Assembly (NCBI GenBank): GCA_018873245.2
Contig: JAEMBT020000001.1
Location: forward strand, 16,274,220 to 16,338,219
Origin: Archegozetes longisetosus
Taxonomy: Eukaryota; Arthropoda; Arachnida; Sarcoptiformes; Trhypochthoniidae
Direction of reading: 5' to 3'
Length of the DNA stretch: 64,000 nucleotides
Under the pieces are notes generated by a model that was not told the DNA's origin, did no database searches, and saw only the letters and a program-made list of their open reading frames with translations. Below, in pieces: positions 24,419 through 36,739 of the stretch. Position 1 is the stretch's first letter. The number at the start of each line of letters is the position of its first letter. A program made the position numbers and the translations under genes.

Positions 24419-25003
24419 TATAGATGCACATAAGCTAGCTTCGAGCTTAAGCTAGCTTTGAGCTGCACTGCGCTTCAAGCTCGATCTTGAACTTTTGTGA
24501 GCTTTAAATTTGAGCTTCAGGCTCAATATATAAACAGAAGCGCAGCTCAAGCTCAAGGCTCACATTTAGAGCTTCAAGCTCAGCATTTCGAAACTCGCCT
24601 GAGCTGAGCTGCATTAGTTTTCAAAATTCCGAAATTTGCAAAATATATGCAAATAAATATTCAACTCTTACAAAGTTAGTTTTTCGTATACTCTGCATAC
24701 CCGCCACAAGTGTTCTAAGCGAACAGACTTTCTCGAAAGCCGGGCATAGAAGGAGATTATCTGATAATTTAAAGTTTGATGCGTTTGAATAGTTTTTATA
24801 ATTTTTTTTGTTTGATCAAACGAATCAAATTAGTATATAATAATTTCTATGATATTTAAAATAAACGCATATTTGAATTGAGATCTGCATAGTTGGATAA
24901 TTTTTATAAGCTCAGAAGTGCAGCTCAGCTCAGGCAAGTTTCGAGCTGCTGAGCTTTAAACTCAAGCTCGAAGCTCATATATTTTAGCAAATGTGCGCCC
25001 ATA
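24419..25003. mobile_element. hAT-derived element with AGCTCAAGCTC repeats
   Basis: Degenerate terminal inverted repeats (left near 24419 ATGCACATAAGCTAGCTTCG; right near 25003 inverted) enclose many copies of GAGCTCAAGCTC-like words in both orientations. The middle of the plus strand (24693-24790) encodes a hAT C-terminal dimerisation fragment (IPATSVLSEQTFSKAGHRRR) that ends in a stop. It is therefore a deletion derivative of an autonomous hAT transposon. Target duplication not resolved. Confidence 0.75.
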
Positions 25004-25004
25004 G

Positions 25005-25540
25005 TAGCACTTACAAGAGAACTTAAGTTTCTTAAGCCTAAGTTAAATTCCAGTGTTTTGTTTTCTGACAAATGGTTCTCACAATAAATTGTTTTTTAGA
25101 GCCAAACGAATTAAACACAGTTTATTAACAAAAGAAAATGCATAAAAATTTTCAAAAATGTGATGTATTTTTTCTTAGTGCCTCCTTTGACTTAAAATGA
25201 AGTCAAAAGAGCTGTCGTTGGCTTTCGTCACTCCACAAACAATGTTTTAAAGTTATTTTTAATATTTTTACTAATTATAAAGTTAAATAAAGCTAAAACT
25301 TCTCACAGCGAACTACGGATGTACTGACGGATGTGGAACCATTAACTTAAACCACTAAACTAACATAGCTAGCTTGGCCCGATATCGTGAAAAACTTATA
25401 AAACATATCTAAATATAAATACTAAAATTAAAGACACTTAATCGAATTACATTGATATTAGTTAAATATAGAATTCGGTAATAAAAAAGTCATAAATTGT
25501 TTAGCGTAAAATTATATTGTACTTGTATGCTTTAATAACA
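25005..25540. other. 3' flank of P450 copy E
   Basis: AT-rich; 25150-25350 is related to 31140-31300 and 56960-57110 (CTCCACAAAC segment). No gene seen. Confidence 0.5.
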
Positions 25541-25543
25541 TTA

Positions 25544-27892
25544 TTATCTTAACTCAACGCCAACATTGATATCGCCAGCATTTAACATAAATTCAAATTT
25601 CTTAAACTTAAGTGGAATTTGAGTGTTTTTGGACATGACAAATCGAAATTTATTCACCAAATGAACGACTGCTGTTTTGACTTCCATTAATGCAAATCTC
25701 ATTCCAACACAATTTCGTGGTCCGATTCCAAATGGAAGGTAAGTATAAGGAGTCAATTTGTCTCTATTTTCAGGCATGAAACGTTCGGGATCCCACTTAT
25801 GAGGGTTTGGATAATATTCTGGGTTGTGATGAATGCTTTGTATATCAAAGGAAACGAGCATACCTTTAGGTATAGTAATTCCAGTATCACCTAATAGTTT
25901 AAAAGTAACTTATCAGCTTAAAAGTTTTCTCCTTAACATTTAATATTATTCAGTACCCAAACGATAGTCTTCAGAAGCAATTCTACCAGTGGCCCCCACA
26001 GGATTATAAAGTCTTAATGTTTCTGCAATACATGATTCTAAATATGGCATTTTTGAGATGCTATCGTAATCAAACTTTCTATTATAACTAAGAACTTCTT
26101 CATATAATTTTTGTTGACATTCTTCATTTAAAGCCAGTGAATAAAATAAAAATGACAGAAGAGATGCTGTAGTTTCAAAACCAGCGCCAAAGAATAAGAA
26201 AGAAGTGGCTAATATGTCGTCTTCAGTTATTTCAGGTTTAGACTTATTATCAACAGATTGTTTTTTATCTGATTGTCCATAAAGTGCTTCGTTGTTAACA
26301 GGGTCTTCATCCACTTCTTCGATATCGATTTTCTTATTAGTGTTAATCATTAATTGTAAAAAATCACTGTGTTTTACATCACTTGTTTCTGCTTTACGTC
26401 TATTAAGTATTGATCTGATCTGAATTCGAATATCAAAAAATTTGAAACTAAATGTCAAATGTCAAATTTTTCATAAAATATACGAACCGCTGATCGAAAG
26501 AAATGTGCAGCTTTGGGATCTGTTAATTGGAACCCTATTATATCCAAAATCTTAGGAAGTGTTGCTTTCATTATAAAGAAGACCAAAAATCTCCAATTGC
26601 TTCGAAACATGATTTCTGCATTTTTAACGAATTGATTGTTTGGTTCATTGTGTGTATCGATTTTAGTTGCAAAAGCACACGAAGCGATCACATCCATTGT
26701 TAGGTTTCCCATCATTTGTTTCAGTTCTATTTCATTGTTATTATCGTTTGCTCTTTTAATTAATACGTTTTCAAGCCTTTCGACACAATCTTCAATCAAA
26801 GGATGCATTCTTCTCATTTTTCCACTTGAAAACGTTGGGCTTATCTTAAATAAAATATGATAATTTAAAACTGACTTTTACAAAAAGTTTTAAGAATAAA
26901 TATGATCATAACTAAACTGACTATTGATCTCATTTTTTTCCATTCATCACCCAATAAATTAAATAATGATCTGTCATTCAATGGATCACCAGTTGTGATA
27001 TCATTGTGATCTACGAATATATGGAAGTCTCTGATGTTCATATTCTTAATGAGTTCCGGTTCTGCTATCGCAAGAACAGGACGAGTTCCCATAAATCCTC
27101 TTCATTTTTTTAAATAATAAATCCATTAGATTATAATAATTTTAAATTTACATTGAAGTGTAATCTTATTACCCATAAATTTTTCCATATTTTTTGCTGT
27201 TGTATTCCAAATTCTCAGGCATTGATCCGAAAAATAACTGATATAGTGTTCCTAAGACTACAACCGGTTTCGGGCCATCGATTCCACGTGAGGACCAATA
27301 CTTGTAGTTACGAGTCAAATAACTATTCAATAAAATTAAATTTTTTATTATGACTGGTCTCCATAAATTGACTAATTTGTTTGCTTCAAAACGATTATAG
27401 GTTGTACTCAAATTTTGTTTTTAGTAGACAGTAATATTGGCCAAAAATGATTGAAACTTAAGATTAAGCAGTAGTTACGATGACTTTAAGCCTTCTAATA
27501 AATTAGTTTATATTAATCAAGGCTTGATCAACGTTTCAAAAAATCTATTTCTGTCAAAAATAACTGAATTTTTAAATGATCTTTAGTTAAATCATTAGTT
27601 TCGTAGAATTAAATAGTTGAAAATTGTTTTTAATCCTTAAAATTAAAATTATGTGTATCCACAAAGTTCAGGACAATTGTATAGAATCGACTAAATTCTT
27701 TAGTTGTAAACTGTTTTAGTTTTACGATTACGTCTTATTTAAGATTTTGGGAGTAAAGCAGTTCTATATTTGTGCTCAAAGTTAACACATTCAAACATTA
27801 CTATTAGATAATACTCACAAATAAAGTGCGACCAAACTACTTATTAATATTGTAATCAAAGTTAATGAATTAAATCCAATGAGAAAATACAT
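25544..27892 (-). CDS. Cytochrome P450, CYP3-clan, copy E (six exons)
   Basis: Microsomal monooxygenase paralogue and the most compact copy, with intron 1 under 0.5 kb. Exons on the minus strand: 27819-27892, 27173-27322, 26922-27099, 26488-26844, 25957-26419, 25544-25890; total 1569 nt (522 aa), one codon shorter than its sisters because the final LRK is LR. The anchor exon (MYFLIGFNSL...), GPKP hinge, K-helix ETLRL, PERF and haem loop FGIGPRNCVG are intact. The I-helix reads FFGAGFETT instead of FFVAGFETT, a Val to Gly change one residue before the conserved AG. Exon 4 has an extended hydrophobic segment change (FFIMKATLP). It appears functional. Confidence 0.92.
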
Positions 27893-27894
27893 GT

Positions 27895-28447
27895 TTGATA
27901 AAAGCTTAGCACTTATTCGATTCCATTTGTGAAACTTATTTTTAAATAATAACTTCAGATCACATTTTAGTCTCTCAAACACTTTAAGTTTTGAATATAT
28001 GTCATAAGAACTCAATTGAAGATCACTTCAATATAACAGTATTTGTTTAGTTAATCACAAATGAGCATAAAATGTGAATTTTGGGCTGAATTCCTCCCAT
28101 CGGATGTAAATAAACAACAAAATCGTTTGAGACATGTCAAAAATGCTTAAAATATGTAATTAATTGATAAAATGAGCTGATCATTAAACTTTATTTTAAT
28201 CAAGTGTGAGTTGATATTTATAAAACTGCTGGTAAAAAATCAGATCAAATCAAACTTATTATATTTATAAAAGTTATATCCGCATGATGTTATGCTATTC
28301 GAATTTAATGTATTTATCAAAATTAAATTTACATAACTGAAGAACTCCGTCAAATCACATCGCAAAAGTGAAACTTGTTAGCCCTCGAAATATCACTTTT
28401 ATAAACTTAACTGTAAGCTAATGTTAATACTAATGACAGTTAACTGC
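27895..28447 (-). pseudogene. Spacer with P450 tail-exon scrap
   Basis: 5' flank of copy E up to about 28380. Then, at 28405-28447 on the reverse strand, the end of a P450 final exon that stops abruptly at the start of the duplicated block beginning near 28448. The rest of that copy has been replaced by the block. Confidence 0.5.
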
Positions 28448-31400
28448 ATGTGTTATGTATTAAACATATGAATGGTAGAATTAGGAGACATTCAGAAACG
28501 ATGTTGTCCTATCAGCAAACGGGAGCTACTGTAAAAATATAAACAAAGACGATAAAGGTCGATAGTGTTGGTGACAGAGGAGGAAGACGGGATGCGGCAT
28601 CGCCTTTAGGTCACTTTTAGTCTTCAGTATATTTATTAAACTGTTGTAATTTTGAGAGATTTTACTAATTTAAGGGAGGGGTTACAAAATTAGTTCCGAC
28701 ATCGTTCGAATAGGAGGTTAGTGAAAAGCGACATACGGCTGGCAGGGATGCTAATCTCTCAATTATGGGACGACATCGTTTATAGAGACATCCTCATCAA
28801 TGATATATCAGAGACTTTTTAATATGAAAGTAAACCTTCCTCAAAATAGATGAGCGCATACTCTATCGTGGAGTAAACATAAAAACTCATTTACTAAAAC
28901 CTTCAACCAAAATAAACATTAAATGAACTACGCTTTGTATATAATGACGCAATATATTTCATGAAGAAGTAATTTTTCTTCTGATCAAAGTAATCAATAT
29001 TAAGTCATCGAAAGAAAGTTAAAAGTTTGTATTAGGGTCTTTCGACAAGTTATGGGTTTTGAATAGCTTCCGAGATCTAAGAATAAAAATTTCATTATTG
29101 TTATAGAATATGATATCCCCTAATACTATTATAAAGATTTAAAATTTGCCTCTCATCTGAGTGCTTAGCTATACTAGTCAAATTGTTTGTTGTATGTAAA
29201 TTTTGAACACAGAGTTATCATTAAATTCTTGACCAAACAATTAACAATTTGACTACTATTGAGAAGCCACTATTGCTATTGCTATTTAGTTATCATATTT
29301 GCATTTAATTGAGATCTAAATAGTATTCGAAATTAAATATGACAAATAAAGGATAAAGATTTTGTTTTACTTAATAAATTATGTTTGTTAAGAAATGTTG
29401 AAATAGAAATACATTTTGTTTGCTATAGAATAATATACATAGTATGTAGTTTTGAAGGGGAACTGAAAGTCTGAAATGCTTCAGTTACGATCAGGCTTTA
29501 TTCATTCAAACTTTAGAACAATACAATTTTTGTATTACAATGATTTTTAGCAATACCAATAAGGAAATTATTTAAATTTGAATTTAAATATGAAGCAGTT
29601 ACTTTTCTGTTGAAATGAGAGCTACACCGTTGAATCTGTCGCTTGGCATTGAATTTGATAAATAAACTCTGATTCTCATGAATGTTATAAAATGTTAACA
29701 AAAATGAATAAAACGATTATAACGTGTCAGTATTTGAAGTAAACTACAAACGACTTAATTAAGTAGTATACCAAAAACCTCTTATTCAAATTTACTTAAT
29801 TTTGATTTGTGTGTTTTGAAACAACTTTACAATATTACTTCTCATCATTTTAATAATTGCTTTTAGAGTCTTAAATACTGTTTCAAAGTTTTTGTAAGAG
29901 TTATTAAGAGTAAAGAGGTGCACTTAAGTTTTGAAAAATCTTTAGGGGCTGTACTCGCTGGCTACTGCTGTAGTGATATAAATGCTATATGAAATCATTT
30001 TTATACTTCATGAGAGTAACTCATTTATTTGTATAATAAGAACTGCAATATCTCTATTGACTATATCTAAAAACTTGTCTCAAAGAAGTGCACAAATTAA
30101 AACTTTTTTCTCTAAAAGACTTGACAAAATTTCAATCATATAGTGAATTTAGTTTTGAACTTTAGCCACATCAGTTTTGCTTTTCCAAACTTTTTCAAAC
30201 TTATCTCTAAGTTTGGATACAGAGTTTGAACTTCTTGATTAATCAAAACAAAATAATATTTTGTCTGGAAAGCGAAGTCAAAATAAGTCGTGAAAAAAAT
30301 TTATAAATTAATAATAATGAGTGAAAAAGTTTGTACTGTGATATTAGATTATGAGATTAGAAGTCTTGAAGGGAGCACTTCGTTTGATCAAAATTCACAT
30401 GATCAAAATTCATTTGATCAAAATTAAACTCTGTTTCCAATCCCCTAAATTGTTTATTCTCAAAAAAATTATCCCGTTTTCAAACTCAAAAATAAACTAA
30501 ACTCTCAACTGGATTCAGATTTAATTTGTGAGATTAATGAATAATCACGAAATAACATGTTGTGTTTCAGAGATTAAAGAAATCTTAGATTAAATACCAG
30601 AGCTGTCCCTAAGGAATAGAAACTACGTGACTTTCACAGATTATTTTTAAATAACTAGTATTTAAACAATAAAACCTCATAACTTTCATTCATATTAGTT
30701 TTCAGTCAAATAACTTCATTGATAAATTGGTGATTTTTCTCAATTATAATGAATGCTTCGCTTTATTTTATCAAGTCTACTAAATCAATTGATTCAGCAG
30801 TTGTTGATAATTATATTTACCAAAAGTATATTTCATATAAAGATAAAGATTATTACAGATGCAAAAATAAAGTATATCATACTAGTTTTATTTGAGTAAC
30901 TCCTAGAAAATGTCATAAATGGGTATTTCAATTCAGAGTAATTCATTATTGAATACAGGGCTCAATTCACTCTCGGGGTAGTTAAACAGGGATTTTGATC
31001 GAATGTATTTTGATTAAGTGAGTTTTGATCAAATGAATTTTGATCAAACAAAGAGGAGCCGTCTTGAAAAGTTTGAAAAACTCTTATGTGTCTCATACGC
31101 TTTACACTAAAATTCGTCTCATGCCCTCTTTGAAAATAAATTTATTTGTGCACTTCTTTTGAGATAAGATTTTATATGGAGTCAAAGGAGCCCTTTTGGC
31201 TCCACAAACAATACTTTAAATTACATTTTGAGTCATTGTTTAAAGAATTGAATTAAACTAAAATACCTATAATTGAAATAGGTGTTTCAAACTTCTAATA
31301 TAACTAATTAAATCTTATATTGTGTTATTTTTATTAATTAAAAATAGTTTGGTTAAGTTAAGAGTTTGCCACTCCGCTTAAGTAATGACTGAGTAATCGT

Positions 31401-31620
31401 CTTATAAGTTATTTTGACGGAAAACTAACCATTGGCTCACATTCAATTATAATTTAAGCATTTTCTGGCATACTAGAATTATAAAGTCAAAACAGCACTG
31501 ACTAGTATTTTCTATTTTATTGCTATTAATACTATTATTTGTACTTAAGAGATATTTTCTAAAATTTATTCTAATAGATTTAAAGCCATATTTCGGCATT
31601 CCTTGCGTATGCGATCTACA
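28448..31620. repeat. Large duplicated non-coding block (copy 1)
   Basis: Matches 54225-57900 over most of its length with high identity, beginning CATGTGTTATGTATTAAACA and including the segment GACAGAGGAGGAAGACGGGA. Differences are discrete insertions or deletions: 28715-28790 and 29105-29435 are unique to this copy, 30370-31060 is an inserted element, and the other copy has two solo LTRs. From about 31060 it runs into the CTCCACAAAC-type spacer shared with 25150 and 56960. No gene is convincing; the 62-codon frame at 29513-29701 is not conserved in the other copy. Confidence 0.8.
30370..31060. mobile_element. hAT-like element with TTGATCAAAATTCA repeats
   Basis: A 691-bp insertion flanked by perfect 8-bp repeats GTCTTGAA (30362-30369 and 31061-31068). 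It is absent from the duplicate block at 56875-56885. Termini are GGGAGCACTTCGTTTGATCA and, inverted, GGCTCCTCTTTGTTTGATCA. Immediately inside each end are repeated TTTGATCAAAATTCA units. The interior has no long open frame. The 8-bp duplication points to hAT or a related superfamily. Confidence 0.88.
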
Positions 31621-31748
31621 AAAAATTTAGTGATCTACAATTAAAGTATAATAGAGCATCGTTGGGGTAAGCATTGATAAGAAGTCAAAATGTTATTAAA
31701 CGATTGACAGTTGAGAGTAACATGACTGAAGGCAAACTATTTTGCTTT

Positions 31749-31934
31749 CTATAAAGGGGTACTAATGAGTGAAGCCTTTTTGAGTTTGGATTTATGAGTT
31801 TTGAAATGAGTCTTAGTGCCACACTTTTTGCATTGCAGTGTGTTAATTTCACTAATCAATAAGCCCTTTGAGGCTAAAAATTCATAAACAGACTTTTCAC
31901 TTGAAATAATCGTGTATAACTCGGTAGCTAACAT
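31749..31934 (-). pseudogene. Merlin-type transposase N-terminal scrap
   Basis: A 61-codon open frame encoding a segment with EFLASKGLL followed by a CxxC pair, the arrangement seen at the N-terminus of Merlin/ISXO2-like transposases (a short helix then a zinc ribbon). The frame ends and no DDE domain follows. It may be related to the Merlin remnant at 38143. 31620-31748 and 31935-32170 show no gene. Confidence 0.45.
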
Positions 31935-32172
31935 TGTAATGAATAAAGTAATAAGTAGTTCAGTGTTCGAATTGAGTTAAAAATGTTCAATTAGATTAGT
32001 CATTGTTGTACTGTCCGTTTTTTAAAAAACTAAACTCAAATCCTTATAACAATTTTTCTTTATTATTACTCATGAATCAGAACTTACTAATGAGTAAGTT
32101 TAAAACATATAAAACAGAATTTGATCAATTAGTCATTGATTTTGAATTAAAAGCATCTTTAATCATGAAATA

Positions 32173-32316
32173 ATGTTCACAACAGAAGGAAGAATTTTTG
32201 TTTTGAAAACTTATTTATTAACTAAATCTTGTGATAAAGTTAGAGCTGAACTTTTTGAAAAATTTGGTAAAACTGGGCCGACCAATGCAACTATTTTTAG
32301 AATTGAATCAAATTAA
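32173..32316 (+). pseudogene. Transposon helix-turn-helix fragment at a P450 breakpoint
   Basis: A 47-codon open frame (GRIFVLKTYLLTKSCDKVRA...) resembles the N-terminal helix-turn-helix segment, of the DUF4817 type, found in many arachnid and insect transposable-element proteins. It stops exactly where P450 copy F exon 5 text begins on the other strand, so it marks the junction that removed the end of copy F. Confidence 0.5.
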
Positions 32317-35300
32317 TGTTTCTGCAATACATGAGTCCAAATATGGCATTTTTGAGATACTATCGTAATCAAACTTTCCATTATAACTGAGAACTTCTTC
32401 ATATAATTTTTGTTGACATTCTTCATTTAAAGCCAGTGAATAAAACAAAAATGACAGAAGAGATGCTGTCGTTTCATAACCAGCCACAAAGAATAAGAAA
32501 GAAGTGGCTAATATGTCGTCTTCAGTTATTTCTGTTTTAAACTTATTGTCTACTGACTGCTTTTCATCTGATTGTCCATAAAGTTCTTCATTATTAACAG
32601 ATTCTTCATCCACTTCTTCGCTATCAGTTTTCTTATTGGCGTTAATCATTAATTGCAAATAATCGTTATGTTTCACACCATTTGTTTCTGCTTTACGTCG
32701 ACTAAGGATTGATCTGATCTGAATTTGAATATTGAAAATATTAATTAAATGACAATCAATTACTTCATGAAATACAAACCGCTGATCGAAAGAAGTGTGC
32801 CACTTTAGGGTCTGTTAATTTGAATCCAGTTAAATCTAAAATTTTAGGAAGTGTTGCTTTCAGTAAAAAGAAGACCCAAATTCTCCAATCGCCTCGAAAT
32901 ACGACTTCAGCGTTTTTAATGAATTGATTATTTGGTTCATTGTGTGTATCGATTTTAGTTCCAAAAGCACACGAAGCGATCACATCCATTGTTAAGCTTC
33001 CCATCAATTGCTTCAGTCCTATTTCATTGTTATCGTCGTTCGCTTTTTTAATTAACACGTTTTCAAGCCTTTCGACACAATCTTCAATTAGGGGATGCAT
33101 TCTTCTCATTTTTCCACTTGAAAACGTTGGGCTTATCTTAAAAGTAATTTGAAACCTACTTTTGTAAACAGGTTTTCAAAGTAAATATCCTCATAACTCA
33201 ACTAACAATAGATCTCATTTTCTTCCACTCATCACCGAATAAGTTAAATAATGATCTGTCATTCAATAGATCACCAGTTGTGATATCATTGTGATCAACA
33301 AATATATGGAAGTCTCTGATGTTCATATTCTTAATTAGTTCAGGTTCTGCTACCATAAGAACAGGACGAGTGCCCATAAATGTTCTTTATTTTATAAAGG
33401 AGTATGCTTAATTAATTTATTATAAACCATTGAGCTATATTGAAGGTAAAATTTTTACTCGTAAATTTTTCCATATTTTTTACTATTTTGCTCCAAAAGT
33501 TCAGGCATTGGCTTAAAGAATGCTTCATATAATGTTCCGAAAAATACGATTGGTTTCGGGCCATCGACTCCACGAGAAGACCAATACTTGTAATTACGAG
33601 TCAAATAACTGTTTTATAAAATTATATTTTATATTATGACTGCTTTTCACAAATTCACGAATTTTTTATTCAAAATAATTATTATTCATGTTCAAAGTTT
33701 TTTTTTAATATTGAATATTGGCTAAAATATTGAAGTGTAAAATTAAGCAGCAATTTAGTTGACTTTCAGTCTATTGAACAATTGGAATATTTTAATAAAT
33801 ATTTGATGAAAGTCAAGCTAAATGTTTGTGAAACACAACTCAATTTTAAATAAACGTTAAACTAATTGTTTTATAAAATTAATTGAATGAACTCATAGGA
33901 AAGCAAATGCATAAGATTTTTCAAAACCTCTTTCATATTTTCTACTCTATTACAGCCCCTACTATATGTGACAACAATAAATTGCATTATCTAATCTCGC
34001 TACTAATGAAAGTTTCATGTTATAATATTGAGCATTAGTGTGGTAGACTTTAGTCATTCAAAAAGGGGGACAATATATTGTATAATTGTATTATATATAA
34101 AGTAAATATTTTTGAAATTCTATGATTTGTGCAATTCTTGCCTTATATAACATTATTTTAATTTAAGAAATATTTACAAATCTAATTATATTCAATACGA
34201 ACTGACTATAGGTGCAAACGCAAATGCAAATATTAGAGTATAAATTAATTAAGTTAAATTTATGTTAATATTTGTCAGGTATCTTTAGTTTTAAAATATT
34301 ATTCGAACTCTCTTTCAAAGTTTGAAATCAAGTTTTTGAATCAAATTAAAATTATGTTAAGCTTTAAAACTGAAGTAATGTGTATCCACAAAATTGTGTA
34401 TAATTCAAGACAATTTTGTAAAAGTGACTAAAGTTTTAGAAGTAAGCTGCTTAAATTTTACAATCGTTTAAAAGTTTTTTCACGATCTTGAGGATAATGC
34501 ATCTCTATTTATATATGTTACAGTAAATTTTGATAATTAGTAAGTATTGATAGTTACTAGTAAATATTAATATTTTCTGGCCCTCGTAGTAAATTTTGAT
34601 ATTTACTGACTTATTTTAGTAAATATCAATATTTTCTAAGACACCTCAGTAAATTTTGATAAAATACCTTGAATGACTTAAAATCTCAATAATTTTTTTA
34701 TTGTTATAATTATTTTTAAAATAGACATTACATATCAATATATCTACCAATTTTTCTTATATTTTGACAGCAAAAGTTGTGTAAAAGTACTGATTTAATG
34801 TTAAAAAAGCTTCATATTCAGTTGATTTCATTCTATTTTTGGCTCTAAAATTTCAATTGAAGTTAATAAGATAAAATTTATTTTAATAACAAAGTGTTAT
34901 TGCAAAAATTTGTGGAAAGAGATATATTTGTAAATCAGAAAATGCTTTTTGTAGCTCTTATTAAATAAATAGCACTAAAGACGATGTAATGTCTCATTTT
35001 AAAATACGTACAAGTTTATTCATTTAAATAATGATGGACATAGGTTCATTTTCACTGAGTCTTAAGTCTAAGCTTGAGCTTTGAAGATCTGACCCTGAGC
35101 CTTAGGCTCTATAATAGCTTTTGAGCTGAGACTTGAGCCTGGGCTAGCCTAGGTTCAGACTAGCCTATGTTGATCATTACATTCAAAGTATTTAATCAAA
35201 ATTTACTGAAGCGTTTTAGAAAATATTGATATTCACTGAAATGAGTCAGCAAATACCAATAATTACTAGTAAATATCAAAATTTACTACGAGGTCATTAG

Positions 35301-35511
35301 ATAACAATATTTACTAGTAATTATTAATATTTACTGATTGTCAGAATTTACAGTAACATATATATATTTTTGCTATATTTCTATATTTGCTCTCAAAGTT
35401 AACACACATTCAAAAATTAATATTAAATAATACTCACAAATAAAGAGCGACCAAACCAATTAATAATATTGTAATCAAAGTTAACGAATTAAATTCAATG
35501 AGCAAAGACAT
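32314..35511 (-). pseudogene. Cytochrome P450 copy F, truncated (no haem exon)
   Basis: Exons 1-4 are intact in length and frame: 35438-35511, 33459-33608, 33207-33384, 32780-33136. Exon 5 begins at 32718 and carries the acidic insert and I-helix AGYETT but breaks off inside the K-helix (AETL) at about 32314, where unrelated transposon sequence begins. The last part of exon 5 and all of exon 6, including the haem cysteine, are gone from the window. It cannot bind haem and must be non-functional as a P450, although the 5' part looks young. The donor after exon 2 is also slightly altered (GAGTAAA in place of GGGTAAA). Confidence 0.88.
34517..35357. mobile_element. Long inverted-repeat element in intron 1 of copy F
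   Basis: An 841-bp element with roughly 180-bp terminal inverted repeats beginning GTTACWGTAAATTYTGAYAA, very AT-rich, with repeated AGTAAATATCAAWATTT words. It is flanked by ATATAT on both sides, a plausible duplication. An interior cluster of AGCTTGAGC words (35070-35160) resembles the repeats in the hAT element at 24419. No coding potential. Confidence 0.75.
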
Positions 35512-35725
35512 GTTTGATAAAAACTAAACACTTATTTGGTTATAGTAATGAAACTTATTTGAAAACAATCATTTCAGACATTTTAGTCTTTGAGATACTT
35601 CAAGTTTGAACATATGTGATAAAAACGAAATTGAAGGTCGTTTCAACTAAAAGACGTTCGTGCAGTTAATCATTAGATTAGCGTTAAACCTCTATAGGAG
35701 GCCAGATTCCTCTTTTTAGTAGTTA

Positions 35726-36150
35726 CAGCAAATTTCAGTTATATTTCAAACCCTTGCATTGCTATTTGCAGTGGGTAGTCCTTTTACAGTACTTTTCTCA
35801 AAACTATTTCCAATGTTTACATTGCTATTTCTATTATCAGGTTTATGTTCGCTCTACGCGATCACTTAACGATCAATAAGACTCCCAAAGTATCAAAATT
35901 TGATTAAAACTATTGTTTCTCAATTCAATCGGTTTAATTTAAACTGTTTTAGACAATATCTATGTTAAATTTGATGTTTAAAAACATTTTAAGTTAATTT
36001 TTGACACTTTGGGAGTCTTATAGATCGTTAAGCGATCGCATATAACGAACATAAATCTGATACTGGAAATAGTTTTGAGAAGTGTACTACTTAAGTACTA
36101 CCCACTGCAAATAGAAATGCAAGGGTTGGAAATACAACTGAAATTGGCTG
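35726..36150. mobile_element. Tc1/mariner-type MITE with TA duplication
   Basis: A 425-bp foldback element with ends CAGCAAATTTCAGTTATATT and, inverted, CAGCCAATTTCAGTTGTATT, flanked by TA on both sides. The paralogous site near 21635 (TAGTAGTTAATAAACG) is empty, proving the insertion and the 2-bp duplication. The arms extend about 200 bp. Confidence 0.88.
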
Positions 36151-36159
36151 TAATAAACA

Positions 36160-36583
36160 ATCAAACTGTTGCAATCATGCCAATTATTGTAAAAATTGTT
36201 TAAAATAAGTAGTTAATTGATAAAATGAGTAGTTTTAAAACTTTACTTTAAGGAAGTATGATTTAGTATTTGATTTTTGAAATCTGAGCCTTAGGTTTAA
36301 AATTGTTCGCATAAAAGTATCGAAGTCTACGATCAAAATAAAACAAAATCTCAATCACTAAAAGTTTAAAATAAGCATCATTGTTCCTAGGGATTGCTAA
36401 TTTATTTTCTATACTGTATAAATTGACTCAATAGTTTTAATTTCAAAACTTGATTCATATCGGTTACTAAAAGGCAAATGTTAGACTTACTATTGAGAGA
36501 TTCCTTATTTTTTCGCGCTAGGTGTAAACTTTATTCTTTTTGCTGCTAGTAAAGGCTTAGAGTTTTCGAGCTTATGGACAACA
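36160..36583. repeat. Segmental duplicate of 21640-22652
   Basis: Near-identical to the spacer upstream of P450 copy D; homology ends sharply at 36583 after TTATGGACAAC, where a fragment of another element begins. Confidence 0.8.
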
Positions 36584-36735
36584 GAGTAAATCCGGGCTAA
36601 TAGGTCTAAAGGGGTTACTGAACCCCCATTTCCAAGTGTGATATATCATTGTATTCAGTTCGTCAAACTGAACATTTTGATACCTCACTTGACTACATCC
36701 TACCGGAACCTGACCACTTCTGGACAACTCCCGAC
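36584..36735. mobile_element. Fragment of the GGGTAAATCCGGGC element family
   Basis: Matches the left 150 bp of the complete element at 47060-47661 (GTAAATCCGGGCTAATAGG and GATACCTCACTTGACTAC-like text), then breaks off into hAT coding sequence. Only one terminus is present. Confidence 0.75.
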
Positions 36736-36739
36736 GGGA

